Shown: positions 1 to 7,377 of the stretch, piece after piece
How positions within the stretch are numbered: position 1 is the first letter of the stretch
Layout of the letters: every line of letters starts with the position of its first letter
From: Pseudomonas sp. UBA5782
Lineage (GTDB): Bacteria; Pseudomonadota; Gammaproteobacteria; Pseudomonadales; Pseudomonadaceae
Length of the DNA: 22,597 nucleotides
Assembly: GCA_002418465.1 (NCBI GenBank)
Contig: DIEE01000295.1
Location: 9,645-32,241 of the forward strand
Direction: 5' to 3'
The notes under the pieces: generated by a model
The model's database searches: none
Seen by the model: the letters and a program-made list of their open reading frames with translations, nothing else
Told to the model about the DNA's origin: nothing
Position numbers and translations under genes: made by a program

Positions 1-1
1 G

Positions 2-418
2 GTCGCCGACGAGGTGCGCACCCTGGCGGCGCGCACGGCCAAGGCGGCGGAAGAGATTCGCCAGGTGGTCGAAGGGCTGCAGGGCGAGACGCAGCAGGCG
101 GTGGCATTCATGGAGGAGGGCGTGCAGGACGTCGACGACAGCCTGCGTCTGGCCGAGGAGGCGTCTTCGGAGAACGTCCAGCTGCACCAGGCGGTGGAGC
201 GGATGTTCAACATCATCCAGCAGCTCAACCAGAGCAGCCTGGACTACGGCAAGACCATCCAGCAGGTGGACCTGGCGTCCGGAGAAATGCGCCAGACCGT
301 CATCGTGTTGCAGAACAGTGCCGAAACCGTGCGCCTGAACGCCAACAAGCTGCAGAAGCTGGTCGGTCAGTTCGAAGTCAGCGCGACCAACAGCCTGCGC
401 AAGGCTTCGGGTTACTGA
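2..418 (+). CDS. Methyl-accepting chemotaxis protein, C-terminal fragment
   Basis: This is the last 138 codons of a chemoreceptor; the 5' part lies before the window. The frame opens with VADEVRTLAARTAKAAEEIR, which is the distal half of the conserved hairpin-tip signalling motif that contacts CheA and CheW. The rest is a long heptad-like helix rich in Gln, Glu and Ala, as expected for the descending arm of the cytoplasmic coiled coil. No CheR-binding pentapeptide (such as xWxxF) is seen at the C-terminus, which ends in KASGY. The ligand-binding domain is outside the window, so its signal cannot be inferred. I recall P. aeruginosa PA1608, also a chemoreceptor, as the neighbour of fabB, which fits this position. 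Family assignment is firm; specificity is unknown. Confidence 0.93.
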   Translation, partial: VADEVRTLAARTAKAAEEIRQVVEGLQGETQQAVAFMEEGVQDVDDSLRLAEEASSENVQLHQAVERMFNIIQQLNQSSLDYGKTIQQVDLASGEMRQTVIVLQNSAETVRLNANKLQKLVGQFEVSATNSLRKASGY

Positions 419-607
419 TCCGGCGCGTCCCGGTTACCGCGGCAATATCAGCGGCGAGGTCTCTAGTTCGAGGGCTGGAGGCCGGACCTCTGAATCTTTC
501 ACGCTTGTGCTTGTCACACCTTTTCGCCAGCGAAACGCTTTCGGAGCGGATGCGCCTAGCTTCCGGGATTGCCTTGCTGCGGGCTAAGCGCTTGTTGGGA
601 GTTGGAA

Positions 608-650
608 AAAACCTGCCCACGGGTCAGGTTTTCCGGTATGATGCGCGCCC
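608..650 (+). promoter_or_regulatory. Candidate deaD promoter with overlapping inverted repeat
   Basis: A TATGAT box at 637-642 is followed directly by a GC-rich discriminator (GCGCGCCCGCC), the arrangement typical of sigma-70 promoters of translation and ribosome-related genes. No good -35 is present at 17 bases; the hexamer there is TGCCCA at 614-619. An inverted repeat AAAACCTG (608-615) with CAGGTTTT (625-632) and a nine-base loop sits exactly across the -35 position. It could be an operator or an activator site. Transcription would start near 649, giving a leader of about 200 bases. Confidence 0.45.
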
Positions 651-682
651 GCCGTAAGCCGGCCCCGTTACTGTGCACCTCG

Positions 683-817
683 CGAAGCGCTGCTTCGGTT
701 GCAGATACAAGGCGGGCATCTTCAAGTTTCATTCATTCATCACGCGTTCTCGCAAATTCTCGCCGACCAGGCTGCCAGGGTGACCCAAAAGGTCCTACAC
801 GGCATGTGCAGCCTTGG
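683..817 (+). promoter_or_regulatory. Structured 5' leader of deaD
   Basis: Two hairpins are visible in the presumed untranslated leader. One is CGAAGC (683-688), loop GCT, GCTTCG (692-697). The other pairs CCAGGCTGC (767-775) with GCAGCCTTGG (808-817), a nine-pair stem with one bulged T, and encloses a small GACC/GGTC stem (782-785 with 791-794). Long structured leaders are known for cold-shock helicase genes, where they control mRNA stability and autoregulation. That this leader does so is inference. Confidence 0.4.
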
Positions 818-854
818 AACAATGGGTCTTTGCGGATGCACACGAGGCAGACCC

Positions 855-2516
855 ATGACCCAGGAACTCGGCGGCTTCGCCGCGCTCGGACTCAATCCCA
901 ACGTACTCGCAGCCGTTATCGCAACCGGCTACGAAGAGCCGTCGGCCATCCAGCTGCAGTCGATCCCGGTGATCCTCGCCGGCCACGACATGATCGGCCA
1001 GGCGCAGACCGGTACCGGCAAGACCGCGGCCTTCGCGCTGCCGATCCTTTCGCGCATCGACCCCGCCAAGAAGGAACCGCAGGCGCTGATCCTCGCGCCG
1101 ACCCGCGAGCTAGCCCTGCAGGTGGCCACCGCGTTCGAAACCTACGCCAAGCAGATGCCCGGCCTGAACGTCATCGCCGTCTACGGCGGCGCGCCGATGG
1201 GCCCGCAGCTCAAGGCCATCCGCCAGGGCGCGCAGGTCATCGTCGCCACGCCGGGGCGTCTGGTCGACCACCTGCGTCGCGACGAGAAGGTCCTCTCGAC
1301 CATCCAGCACTTGGTGCTCGACGAAGCGGACGAAATGCTCAAGCTCGGCTTCATGGACGACCTGGAAGTGATCTTCCAGGCCATGCCGGAAAGCCGCCAG
1401 AGCGTCCTCTTCTCCGCCACGCTGCCGCACTCGATCCGCACCATCGCCGAAAAGCACCTGCGCGATCCGAAGCACGTCAAGATCGAAACCAAGACCCAGA
1501 CCGTCACCGCCATCGAGCAGGCGCACCTGATGGTGCATGCCGACCAGAAGGTCGCTGCCGTCTGCCGTCTGCTGGAAGTCGAGGATTTCGACGCCCTGAT
1601 CGCCTTCGTGCGTACCAAGCAGGCCACCCTGGACCTCGCTTCGGCGCTGGAAGCCAAGGGCTACAAGGTGGCCGCACTGAACGGCGACATCGCGCAGAAC
1701 CAACGTGAACGCGTCATCGAATCGCTGAAGGATGGCCGCCTGGACATCGTCGTCGCCACCGACGTCGCTGCCCGTGGCCTGGACGTGCCGCGCATCACCC
1801 ACGTGATGAACGTCGACATGCCCTACGATCCGGAATCCTACGTGCACCGTATCGGCCGTACCGGCCGTGCCGGTCGTACCGGTCGCGCGCTGCTGCTGGT
1901 CACCCCGCGCGAGCGCCGCATGCTGCAGGTGATCGAGCGTGTCACCGGGCAGAAAGTCGCCGAAGTACGCCTGCCCGACAACCAGCAGGTGCTCGACGCG
2001 CGTATCCGTAAGCTGACCAGCAGCCTCGCGCCGCTGGTAGCCGATGCCGAAGCCAGCCATGGCGATCTGCTCGACCGCCTGATCGCCGACATCGGCTGCA
2101 GCCCGCGCGCCCTCGCTGCGGCACTGCTGCGCAAGGCCACCAATGGCCAGGCGCTGACCCTTGCCGAAGTCGAGCGCGAGCAGCCGCTGGTGCCGAGCGC
2201 CAGTGCGCCGCGCGAGCGTCGCGAGCGTGATGGCGAGCGCAGCGGTGAACGCCGTGCTCCGGTGCCGCTGGCCGAAGGTCGCGTGCGCTGCCGCACCGCG
2301 CTGGGTACTCGCGACGGTATCGCCGCGAAGAACCTGCTCGGCGCCATCCTCAACGAGGGTGGTCTGGTTCGAGAAGCCATCGGTCGCATCCAGATCCGCG
2401 AGAGCTTCAGCCTGGTGGAACTGCCGGAAGATGGCCTGGACCGCCTGCTGGGCAAGCTCAAGGACACCCGCGTTGCCGGCAAGCAGCTGAAGCTGCGTCG
2501 CTACCGCGAGGATTGA
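855..2516 (+). CDS. deaD: DEAD-box ATP-dependent RNA helicase, DeaD/CsdA type
   Basis: This 553-residue protein unwinds structured RNA using ATP and in this family assists ribosome assembly and mRNA turnover, above all in the cold. The helicase motifs are in order: Q motif around residues 8-33 with Q33, Walker A AQTGTGKT 50-57, PTREL 82-86, TPGR 132-135, DEAD 156-159, SAT 187-189, ARGLD 306-310 and HRIGRTGR 331-338. An Arg-rich linker (about 430-470) leads to a DbpA/CsdA-type RNA-binding domain (about 473-553). The start at 855 is chosen because GAGG stands seven bases upstream and MTQELGGFAALGL opens the Q-motif region; in-frame ATGs at 822 and 699 lack this and add unrelated residues. A long leader and strong terminator make it monocistronic. 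I recall the P. aeruginosa homologue (PA2840) at another locus, so its position here beside fabB may be lineage-specific. Confidence 0.93.
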   Translation: MTQELGGFAALGLNPNVLAAVIATGYEEPSAIQLQSIPVILAGHDMIGQAQTGTGKTAAFALPILSRIDPAKKEPQALILAPTRELALQVATAFETYAKQMPGLNVIAVYGGAPMGPQLKAIRQGAQVIVATPGRLVDHLRRDEKVLSTIQHLVLDEADEMLKLGFMDDLEVIFQAMPESRQSVLFSATLPHSIRTIAEKHLRDPKHVKIETKTQTVTAIEQAHLMVHADQKVAAVCRLLEVEDFDALIAFVRTKQATLDLASALEAKGYKVAALNGDIAQNQRERVIESLKDGRLDIVVATDVAARGLDVPRITHVMNVDMPYDPESYVHRIGRTGRAGRTGRALLLVTPRERRMLQVIERVTGQKVAEVRLPDNQQVLDARIRKLTSSLAPLVADAEASHGDLLDRLIADIGCSPRALAAALLRKATNGQALTLAEVEREQPLVPSASAPRERRERDGERSGERRAPVPLAEGRVRCRTALGTRDGIAAKNLLGAILNEGGLVREAIGRIQIRESFSLVELPEDGLDRLLGKLKDTRVAGKQLKLRRYRED

Positions 2517-2534
2517 TCCTGCGCTGAAACGAAG

Positions 2535-2559
2535 AAGCCCCGCCAGTGCGGGGCTTTTT
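2535..2559 (+). terminator. Rho-independent terminator of deaD, possibly bidirectional
   Basis: The stem AAGCCCCGC (2535-2543) and GCGGGGCTT (2548-2556) with a CAGT loop is nine perfect pairs and is followed by a T run (2555-2559). It begins 18 bases after the helicase stop. The dioxygenase gene converges from the other side and ends at 2585, and the purine-rich left flank gives a weak U-rich tail on the minus strand, so it may serve both. Confidence 0.9.
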
Positions 2560-2584
2560 CATGGGCACTGGAAAAACGCTGCGC

Positions 2585-3355
2585 TCAGTCGAAGCGGTAG
2601 ATGTCCATCCCCAGCGCACCCAGGGTGAAACCGGCATGCGCGACGCTGAACCTCGGCCCGCCGGCCGCGCGGGCGAAGTACAGCGGCAGCAGGTGCTCGT
2701 CGCTGGGATGGTTGCGCACTGCAGAAGGCGCCTGGCGACGGTAGTCGAGCAGCGCGGCCTCGTCGCCGCTGGCCAGGCGCTCGGCCATCCAGTCGCGGAA
2801 CTCGAGGGCCCAGGGCGTGATGCTTTCCGGTCCGGCATGCCAGTCCAGTTCACGGAGGTTGTGGGTGATGCTGCCGGAGCCGACCAGCAACACGCCGCTC
2901 TCGCGCAGCCCGGCCAGCGCGTGCCCGACCTGTTGCTGGAACGCCGGTCCCAGGCGCGACGGCAGCGATACCTGCAGCGCGGGGATGTCGGCCTGCGGAT
3001 ACATCAGTCGCATCGGCACCCAGGCGCCGTGGTCACGCGGGCGTTGCGGGTCGAGCTGCGCTTCCAGCCCCGCCGCGCGAAGCTGCGCGAGCACCTCTTC
3101 GGCCAGTTGCGGTGCGCCAGGCGCTGGATAATCGACGGCGTACAACGCTGGCGGGAAGCCGTAGAAGTCGTGCCAGGTGTCCGGCTGTTCGGCGTTGCCG
3201 ACCAGCAGGCCGGGGCTTTCCCAGTGCGCGGAAACCACCAGCACCGCACGCGGACGCGGCAGGCTGGCGGCCAGGCGTGCCAGGGCCGGGCCGCTGGCGC
3301 CGGGCTCGAGGGCGAGCATCGGCGAACCGTGGGAAATGAACAGGCTGGGCAGCAT
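2585..3355 (-). CDS. Extradiol ring-cleavage dioxygenase, LigB/DODA family
   Basis: The 256-residue product matches the class III extradiol dioxygenases annotated as 4,5-DOPA dioxygenase (YgiD), cytoplasmic metal enzymes that open catechol rings with O2. Conserved histidines fall in the expected blocks: FISHGSP (H9), VSAHW (H44), RDHGAW (H109), ITHNL (H165) and NHPSDEH (H216, H221). Family knowledge assigns several of these to metal binding and catalysis. The start at 3355 is set by AAGGAG six bases upstream; open frame continues to 3427 but those ATGs have no such site, and MLPSLFISHGSP is the usual family start. A LysR regulator often accompanies such genes but none is adjacent. The natural substrate is not evident; DOPA cleavage is only the name-giving activity. 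Confidence 0.88.
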   Translation of the reverse strand: MLPSLFISHGSPMLALEPGASGPALARLAASLPRPRAVLVVSAHWESPGLLVGNAEQPDTWHDFYGFPPALYAVDYPAPGAPQLAEEVLAQLRAAGLEAQLDPQRPRDHGAWVPMRLMYPQADIPALQVSLPSRLGPAFQQQVGHALAGLRESGVLLVGSGSITHNLRELDWHAGPESITPWALEFRDWMAERLASGDEAALLDYRRQAPSAVRNHPSDEHLLPLYFARAAGGPRFSVAHAGFTLGALGMDIYRFD

Positions 3356-3489
3356 GGTGAGCTCCTTGATCAGGCGTTCATCTTCGACAGCCAGAGGCAT
3401 CGATTCCAGCGGAAAATTCCAATGCATATCAACGAATCCGCCGATGCAGCGGATGGATGCGGGTGGTCATCGGCCTTGCCGCAGAAATG

Positions 3490-3515
3490 AAAACGGCGCC
3501 CTTGGGCGCCGTTTT
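3490..3515 (-). terminator. Rho-independent terminator of fabAB
   Basis: An eleven-pair perfect stem, AAAACGGCGCC (3490-3500) and GGCGCCGTTTT (3505-3515) with a four-base loop, lies 15 bases beyond the fabB stop. Read on the minus strand it ends in TTTTCATTT. The symmetrical A/T flanks would let it work on either strand, but only fabB reads toward it closely. Confidence 0.92.
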
Positions 3516-3530
3516 CGTCATCGCGATCGA

Positions 3531-4748
3531 TCAGTTCTGGAAGCGTTTCAGCACCAGCGTGGCGTTGGTGCCGCCGAAACCGAAGCTGTTGCTCATCACC
3601 GTATCGATCTTGGCGTTCTCGCGGGTCTGCAGCAGGATCGGCAGGTCGCCGACTTCCGCGTCCAGCTCGTCGATATTGGCCGAGCCAGCCATGAAGTTGC
3701 CTTCCATCATCAGCATGCAGTAGATCGCTTCCTGAACGCCGGCAGCGCCCAGGGAGTGACCGGACAGGCTCTTGGTCGAGCTGATCGCCGGCGCCTGATC
3801 GCCGAACATGTTGCGCACGGCCTTGATCTCGGCGACGTCGCCCACCGGGGTGGAAGTGCCGTGGGTGTTCAGGTAGTCGATCGGCTGATCCACGGTGCTC
3901 ATCGCCAGCTGCATGCAGCGCAGCGCGCCTTCGCCGCTCGGCGCGACCATGTCGTAGCCGTCGGACGTTGCGCCGTAGCCGACGATTTCGGCGTAGATCT
4001 TCGCGCCGCGCTTGAGTGCGTGCTCGAGTTCCTCGACCACCACCATGCCGCCGCCGCCGGCGATGACGAAGCCGTCACGCTTGGAGTCGTAGGCGCGCGA
4101 GGCTTTTTCCGGGGTCTCGTTGTACTGCGTGGAGAGGGCGCCCATGGCGTCGAACAGGCAGCTCTGACTCCAGTGTTCCTCCTCGCCACCGCCGGCGAAG
4201 ACCATGTCCTGCTTGCCCAGCTGGATCTGCTCCATGGCGCTACCGATGCAGTGCGCGCTGGTGGCGCAGGCCGAGGAGATCGAGAAGTTGACACCCTTGA
4301 TCTTGAACGGCGTGGCCAGGCAGGCGGAAACGGTGCTGCCCATGGTGCGGGTGACGCGGTATGGGCCGATGCGCTTGACGCCTTTTTCGCGCAGCGTGTC
4401 GATCGCCTCCATCTGGTTCAGCGTCGACGCGCCGCCGGAGCCGGCGATCAGGCCGACGCGCGGCGAGGAGATCTCCTCGGCGCTAAGGCCGGCGTCTTCG
4501 ATGGCCTGCTGCATCGCCAGGTAGGCGTAGGCCGCGGCGTCGCCCATGAAGCGGAACAGCTTGCGGTCGATCAGTTCTTCGAGGTTCAGCTGCACCGAGC
4601 CGGAGACGTGGCTGCGCAGGCCCATCTCGGCGTATTCCGGGTTGAAGCGGATCCCCGCACGGCCGGCGCGCAGGTTGGCGGAGACGGTGTCTTTGTCATT
4701 GCCCAGGCAGGAAACGATACCCAGACCGGTGATTACGACGCGGCGCAT
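3531..4748 (-). CDS. fabB: 3-oxoacyl-[ACP] synthase I
   Basis: FabB condenses malonyl-ACP with acyl-ACPs and is the enzyme that elongates cis-3-decenoyl-ACP from FabA, committing carbon to unsaturated fatty acids. The 405-residue protein has the full Cys-His-His set: C161 in SSACATSAHC, H296 in NTHGTSTPVGD and H331 in SLSGHSLGAAG, matching E. coli C163, H298 and H333. The Gly-rich GFGGTNA segment near the C-terminus is intact. It starts 11 bases after the fabA stop with AAGGG eight bases upstream of the ATG, so it is cotranscribed with fabA. Length and motifs fit FabB rather than FabF, and adjacency to fabA settles it. Confidence 0.97.
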   Translation of the reverse strand: MRRVVITGLGIVSCLGNDKDTVSANLRAGRAGIRFNPEYAEMGLRSHVSGSVQLNLEELIDRKLFRFMGDAAAYAYLAMQQAIEDAGLSAEEISSPRVGLIAGSGGASTLNQMEAIDTLREKGVKRIGPYRVTRTMGSTVSACLATPFKIKGVNFSISSACATSAHCIGSAMEQIQLGKQDMVFAGGGEEEHWSQSCLFDAMGALSTQYNETPEKASRAYDSKRDGFVIAGGGGMVVVEELEHALKRGAKIYAEIVGYGATSDGYDMVAPSGEGALRCMQLAMSTVDQPIDYLNTHGTSTPVGDVAEIKAVRNMFGDQAPAISSTKSLSGHSLGAAGVQEAIYCMLMMEGNFMAGSANIDELDAEVGDLPILLQTRENAKIDTVMSNSFGFGGTNATLVLKRFQN

Positions 4749-4759
4749 GCGGATAACCC

Positions 4760-5275
4760 TTAAAAATTGTCAGTGGATGTGAACAGCCCGACGCGCAAGC
4801 CTTCGGCACTGTAAATCTCGCGGCCATCGACACTGACCGAGCCATCGGCGATGGCGAGAATCAGCGAGCGGTTGATGGTGCGTTTGATATGGATGTTGTA
4901 GGTGATCTTCTTGGCGGTCGGCAGGACCTGGCCGAAGAACTTCACTTCACCCGAGCCCAGCGCGCGGCCGCGGCCCGGATTGCCTTGCCAGCCGAGGTAG
5001 AAGCCGACCAACTGCCACATGGCGTCGAGGCCCAGGCAGCCCGGCATGACCGGATCGCCCTCGAAATGGCAGGCGAAAAACCACAGGTCGGGGTTGATGT
5101 CGAGCTCGGCGACGATCTCACCCTTGCCGTACTTGCCGCCGACTTCGCTGATGTGAACGATGCGATCGATCATCAGCATGTTGGGGGCGGGCAGTTGCGC
5201 ATTACCCGGACCGAAAAGCTCGCCGCGGCTGCAGGCCAGCAGGTCTTCGTAGGTAAAGGCGTGTTGTTTGGTCAT
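4760..5275 (-). CDS. fabA: 3-hydroxydecanoyl-[ACP] dehydratase/isomerase
   Basis: FabA dehydrates 3-hydroxydecanoyl-ACP and isomerises the trans-2 product to cis-3-decenoyl-ACP, introducing the double bond of anaerobic unsaturated fatty acid synthesis. The 171-residue length is exactly that of the family. The active-site pair is visible: H70 in FFACHFEGDPVMPGC and D84 in LGLDAMWQ, the same numbering as in E. coli. A GAGGAG box precedes the ATG by six bases. It leads the fabA-fabB operon; a possible TetR-type operator lies about 120 bases upstream. Confidence 0.98.
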   Translation of the reverse strand: MTKQHAFTYEDLLACSRGELFGPGNAQLPAPNMLMIDRIVHISEVGGKYGKGEIVAELDINPDLWFFACHFEGDPVMPGCLGLDAMWQLVGFYLGWQGNPGRGRALGSGEVKFFGQVLPTAKKITYNIHIKRTINRSLILAIADGSVSVDGREIYSAEGLRVGLFTSTDNF

Positions 5276-5391
5276 GCGAGCTCCTCAATGGTCCCGTGCC
5301 TGAAGACCGGGGTGGATCAACGTCCTGGCGACGGCAGGGCATGCCATCAGCCTAGTCATAGACTGCCCGCTCTGGATGAAAGTCACAGCGT

Positions 5392-5411
5392 AGCGAGTAC
5401 AGTCGTACACT
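5392..5411 (-). promoter_or_regulatory. Candidate FabR/DesT-like operator upstream of fabA
   Basis: On the minus strand this reads AGTGTACGACTGTACTCGCT. It contains two GTAC tetramers spaced by four bases with partly symmetrical flanks. It resembles, imperfectly, the AGYGWAC-type palindromes I recall for the TetR regulators FabR of E. coli and DesT of P. aeruginosa, both of which act on fabA or fabB promoters. The similarity is from memory and the right half is the weaker one. No clear -10/-35 pair could be fixed in 5276-5451. Confidence 0.35.
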
Positions 5412-5451
5412 TGCATTGTCGCCGATTCGGCGAGCGTGCGGCACTTTATCA

Positions 5452-7377
5452 TTACTCGCCGCTTCCGAACGGCCGTGGCGGCAGCCAGCGCAACAGCAAC
5501 TGTTGCAGCTCTGCGCGTTTGAACGGCTTGGCCAGGTAATCGTTCATCCCGACATCCAGGCAGCGCTCGCGATCACCCTGCAGGGCGTTGGCGGTGAGGG
5601 CGATGATCGGCAGCATGCTGCGCCCGTCGAGGCGGCGGATGCGGCGGGTTGCCTCGTAGCCGTCCAGGCCCGGCAGCCGGCAGTCCATCAGGATCGCGTC
5701 GTATTCGTTGCGTTCGGCTTCGCGCACCGCCTGCACGCCGTCGTCGACCAGCGCGACGCTGTAGCCGAGGCTGCGCAGCATGGCTTCGATGACGGTCTGG
5801 TTGACCGGGTTGTCCTCCACCAGCAGCACCCGCTGGCCACTGCCAGCACTGCCAATGATGGCGCGCTGGCCGCTGCCGCCGGGCACCTGCTGGCGGAACG
5901 GCAGGGGGATTTCCAGGGTGAATACCGAACCCTGCGACGCCTGGCTTTCGGCGCGCAGCGTGCCACCCATGCGCTCGGCCAGGGTACGTGCGATCGGCAG
6001 GCCGAGACCGGTGCCGCCGTAGCGCCGCGAGATCGAGCTGTCGGCCTGCTGAAAGGCGTCGAACATGTGCTCCAGCCGCTCCGGCGGGATGCCGATGCCG
6101 CTGTCCTTCACCGCGCAGGTCAGCCAGAGCACTTCGGCGTCCAGCGGTTGCCAGCGGGTCTCGACGAGAATCTGACCTTCCTCGGTGAACTTCAGGGCGT
6201 TGCCGATCAGGTTGACCAGAATCTGCCGGATGCGCGTCGGGTCGCCCTGCACCTGAATCCACTCCAGGCCCGGTTGGGTGTCGATGCGCAGTTCCAGGCC
6301 GCGCTGCGTGGCGCTGTGCTGAAAGACCATGGCCGAGGTCTGGATCAGCTCGAACAGCGAGAAGGGAATCCGCTCCAGCTCCAGCGCATCGCGCTCGATC
6401 CGCGAGAAGTCGAGGATGTCGTTGATCACCTTGAGCAGGTGCTCGGTGGATTCGCTGGCCAGCGCCGCGTATTCCTCCTGCTCGCGGGTCATCTCGGTGG
6501 TTTCCAGCAACTGCAGCATGCCCAGCACCCCATTCATCGGTGTGCGCAGCTCGTGGCTCATCATCGCAAGGAAGTCGGATTTCGCGCGGTTCGCCTGTTC
6601 GGCTTCTTCGCGGGCGTTGGTCAGCTGGGCGATGGCGTTTTCCTGCTCGGCGCTGGCCTGGGCGAGGCCGTTGGCAAGGCGGTTGATATGCCGTGCGAGG
6701 TCGCCCAGTTCGCGTTCGTCGACCTCCGGCAGCTGGGTCTCGAAACGCCCGGCGCGAATCGCCTGCACCGCCTGGCCCATTTCGCTGATCGGCTGCGCTA
6801 GGCGCAGCGACAGGCGCCGCGCCAGAAGGAAGGTGAAGATCAGAGCGAAGAATGCCAGCGCGGCGGCCTTCAGCAGGATTTCCTGCTGGCGGCTGCTGAA
6901 GGCATCGTTGGACATGCCGACCACCACGCGGCCAAGGCGCTCGTTGTCGGCCAGCAACGGCATTTCCGGTTCGCCGGCCAGGCCCTCATCCTCGTCGGGA
7001 AACACCAGGCGTTGCAGGCGGATCGGCGCCTGGAAGGTTGCCGTCGGATTGGTCTGGTCTTCGCGGGCGCCGCGCTCGAGATAGACCAGCACCTTGTCGT
7101 CGCGGTCGCGGACTTCGAGGAAGCGCACGTGCGGTGTTTCCATCGTCGCCTTGAGCAGGTTGCGCAGCACCGGCAGGTTGCCGGAGATCACCCCGTACTC
7201 GCAGGCCGGCGCCAGCTGGTCGGCGATCAGCTGGCCGGTGTGGTGCAGCTCCTGCTGCAGGTCCTGCAGGCGGGTGAAGGTGAACAGCCCGGTGAGCAGC
7301 AGCGTCAGCAGCAACGCCGGGCCGACGCTGATCAGCTGCGTCCGGGTGTGGATATCCCAGCTCGGTAGGAACTTCAT
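5452..7377 (-). CDS. Hybrid sensor histidine kinase (PA1611-like)
   Basis: This 641-residue inner-membrane kinase has a transmembrane helix at about 16-36, a periplasmic domain of about 130 residues, a second helix at about 167-187, HAMP (about 187-240), a short coiled coil, HisKA with H275 in MSHELRTPMNG, HATPase with N393, G1 DSGIGIP 425-431 and G2 GGTGLGLPIA 454-463, then a receiver domain with acid pocket E521/D522, phospho-acceptor D565 and K617. There is no Hpt domain, so phosphate must pass to a separate Hpt protein. I recall the P. aeruginosa counterpart PA1611 as interacting with RetS and feeding HptB. The ATG at 7377 overlaps the upstream stop as ATGA, and AGGAG lies ten bases before it; the open frame back to 7920 is a shadow of the upstream gene. 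The C-terminus stops at 5452, well before fabA. Confidence 0.93.
   Translation of the reverse strand: MKFLPSWDIHTRTQLISVGPALLLTLLLTGLFTFTRLQDLQQELHHTGQLIADQLAPACEYGVISGNLPVLRNLLKATMETPHVRFLEVRDRDDKVLVYLERGAREDQTNPTATFQAPIRLQRLVFPDEDEGLAGEPEMPLLADNERLGRVVVGMSNDAFSSRQQEILLKAAALAFFALIFTFLLARRLSLRLAQPISEMGQAVQAIRAGRFETQLPEVDERELGDLARHINRLANGLAQASAEQENAIAQLTNAREEAEQANRAKSDFLAMMSHELRTPMNGVLGMLQLLETTEMTREQEEYAALASESTEHLLKVINDILDFSRIERDALELERIPFSLFELIQTSAMVFQHSATQRGLELRIDTQPGLEWIQVQGDPTRIRQILVNLIGNALKFTEEGQILVETRWQPLDAEVLWLTCAVKDSGIGIPPERLEHMFDAFQQADSSISRRYGGTGLGLPIARTLAERMGGTLRAESQASQGSVFTLEIPLPFRQQVPGGSGQRAIIGSAGSGQRVLLVEDNPVNQTVIEAMLRSLGYSVALVDDGVQAVREAERNEYDAILMDCRLPGLDGYEATRRIRRLDGRSMLPIIALTANALQGDRERCLDVGMNDYLAKPFKRAELQQLLLRWLPPRPFGSGE

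Larger units (their letters stand above)
419..854 (+). other. Intergenic region and deaD leader, no gene seen
   Basis: These 436 bases separate the chemoreceptor stop from the helicase start. I see no convincing coding frame: the only open frame inside (minus, about 80 codons) lacks a ribosome binding site and a recognisable product. The first half (419-600) shows no obvious terminator for the chemoreceptor, only weak dyads such as GAGGTC/GACCTC (459-464 with 494-499). The second half holds a promoter candidate and at least two hairpins, described separately. Confidence 0.6.

Noticed and set aside
3177..4763. 528-codon plus-strand open frame
   Set aside because: Antisense to fabB and the dioxygenase, both identified by catalytic residues.
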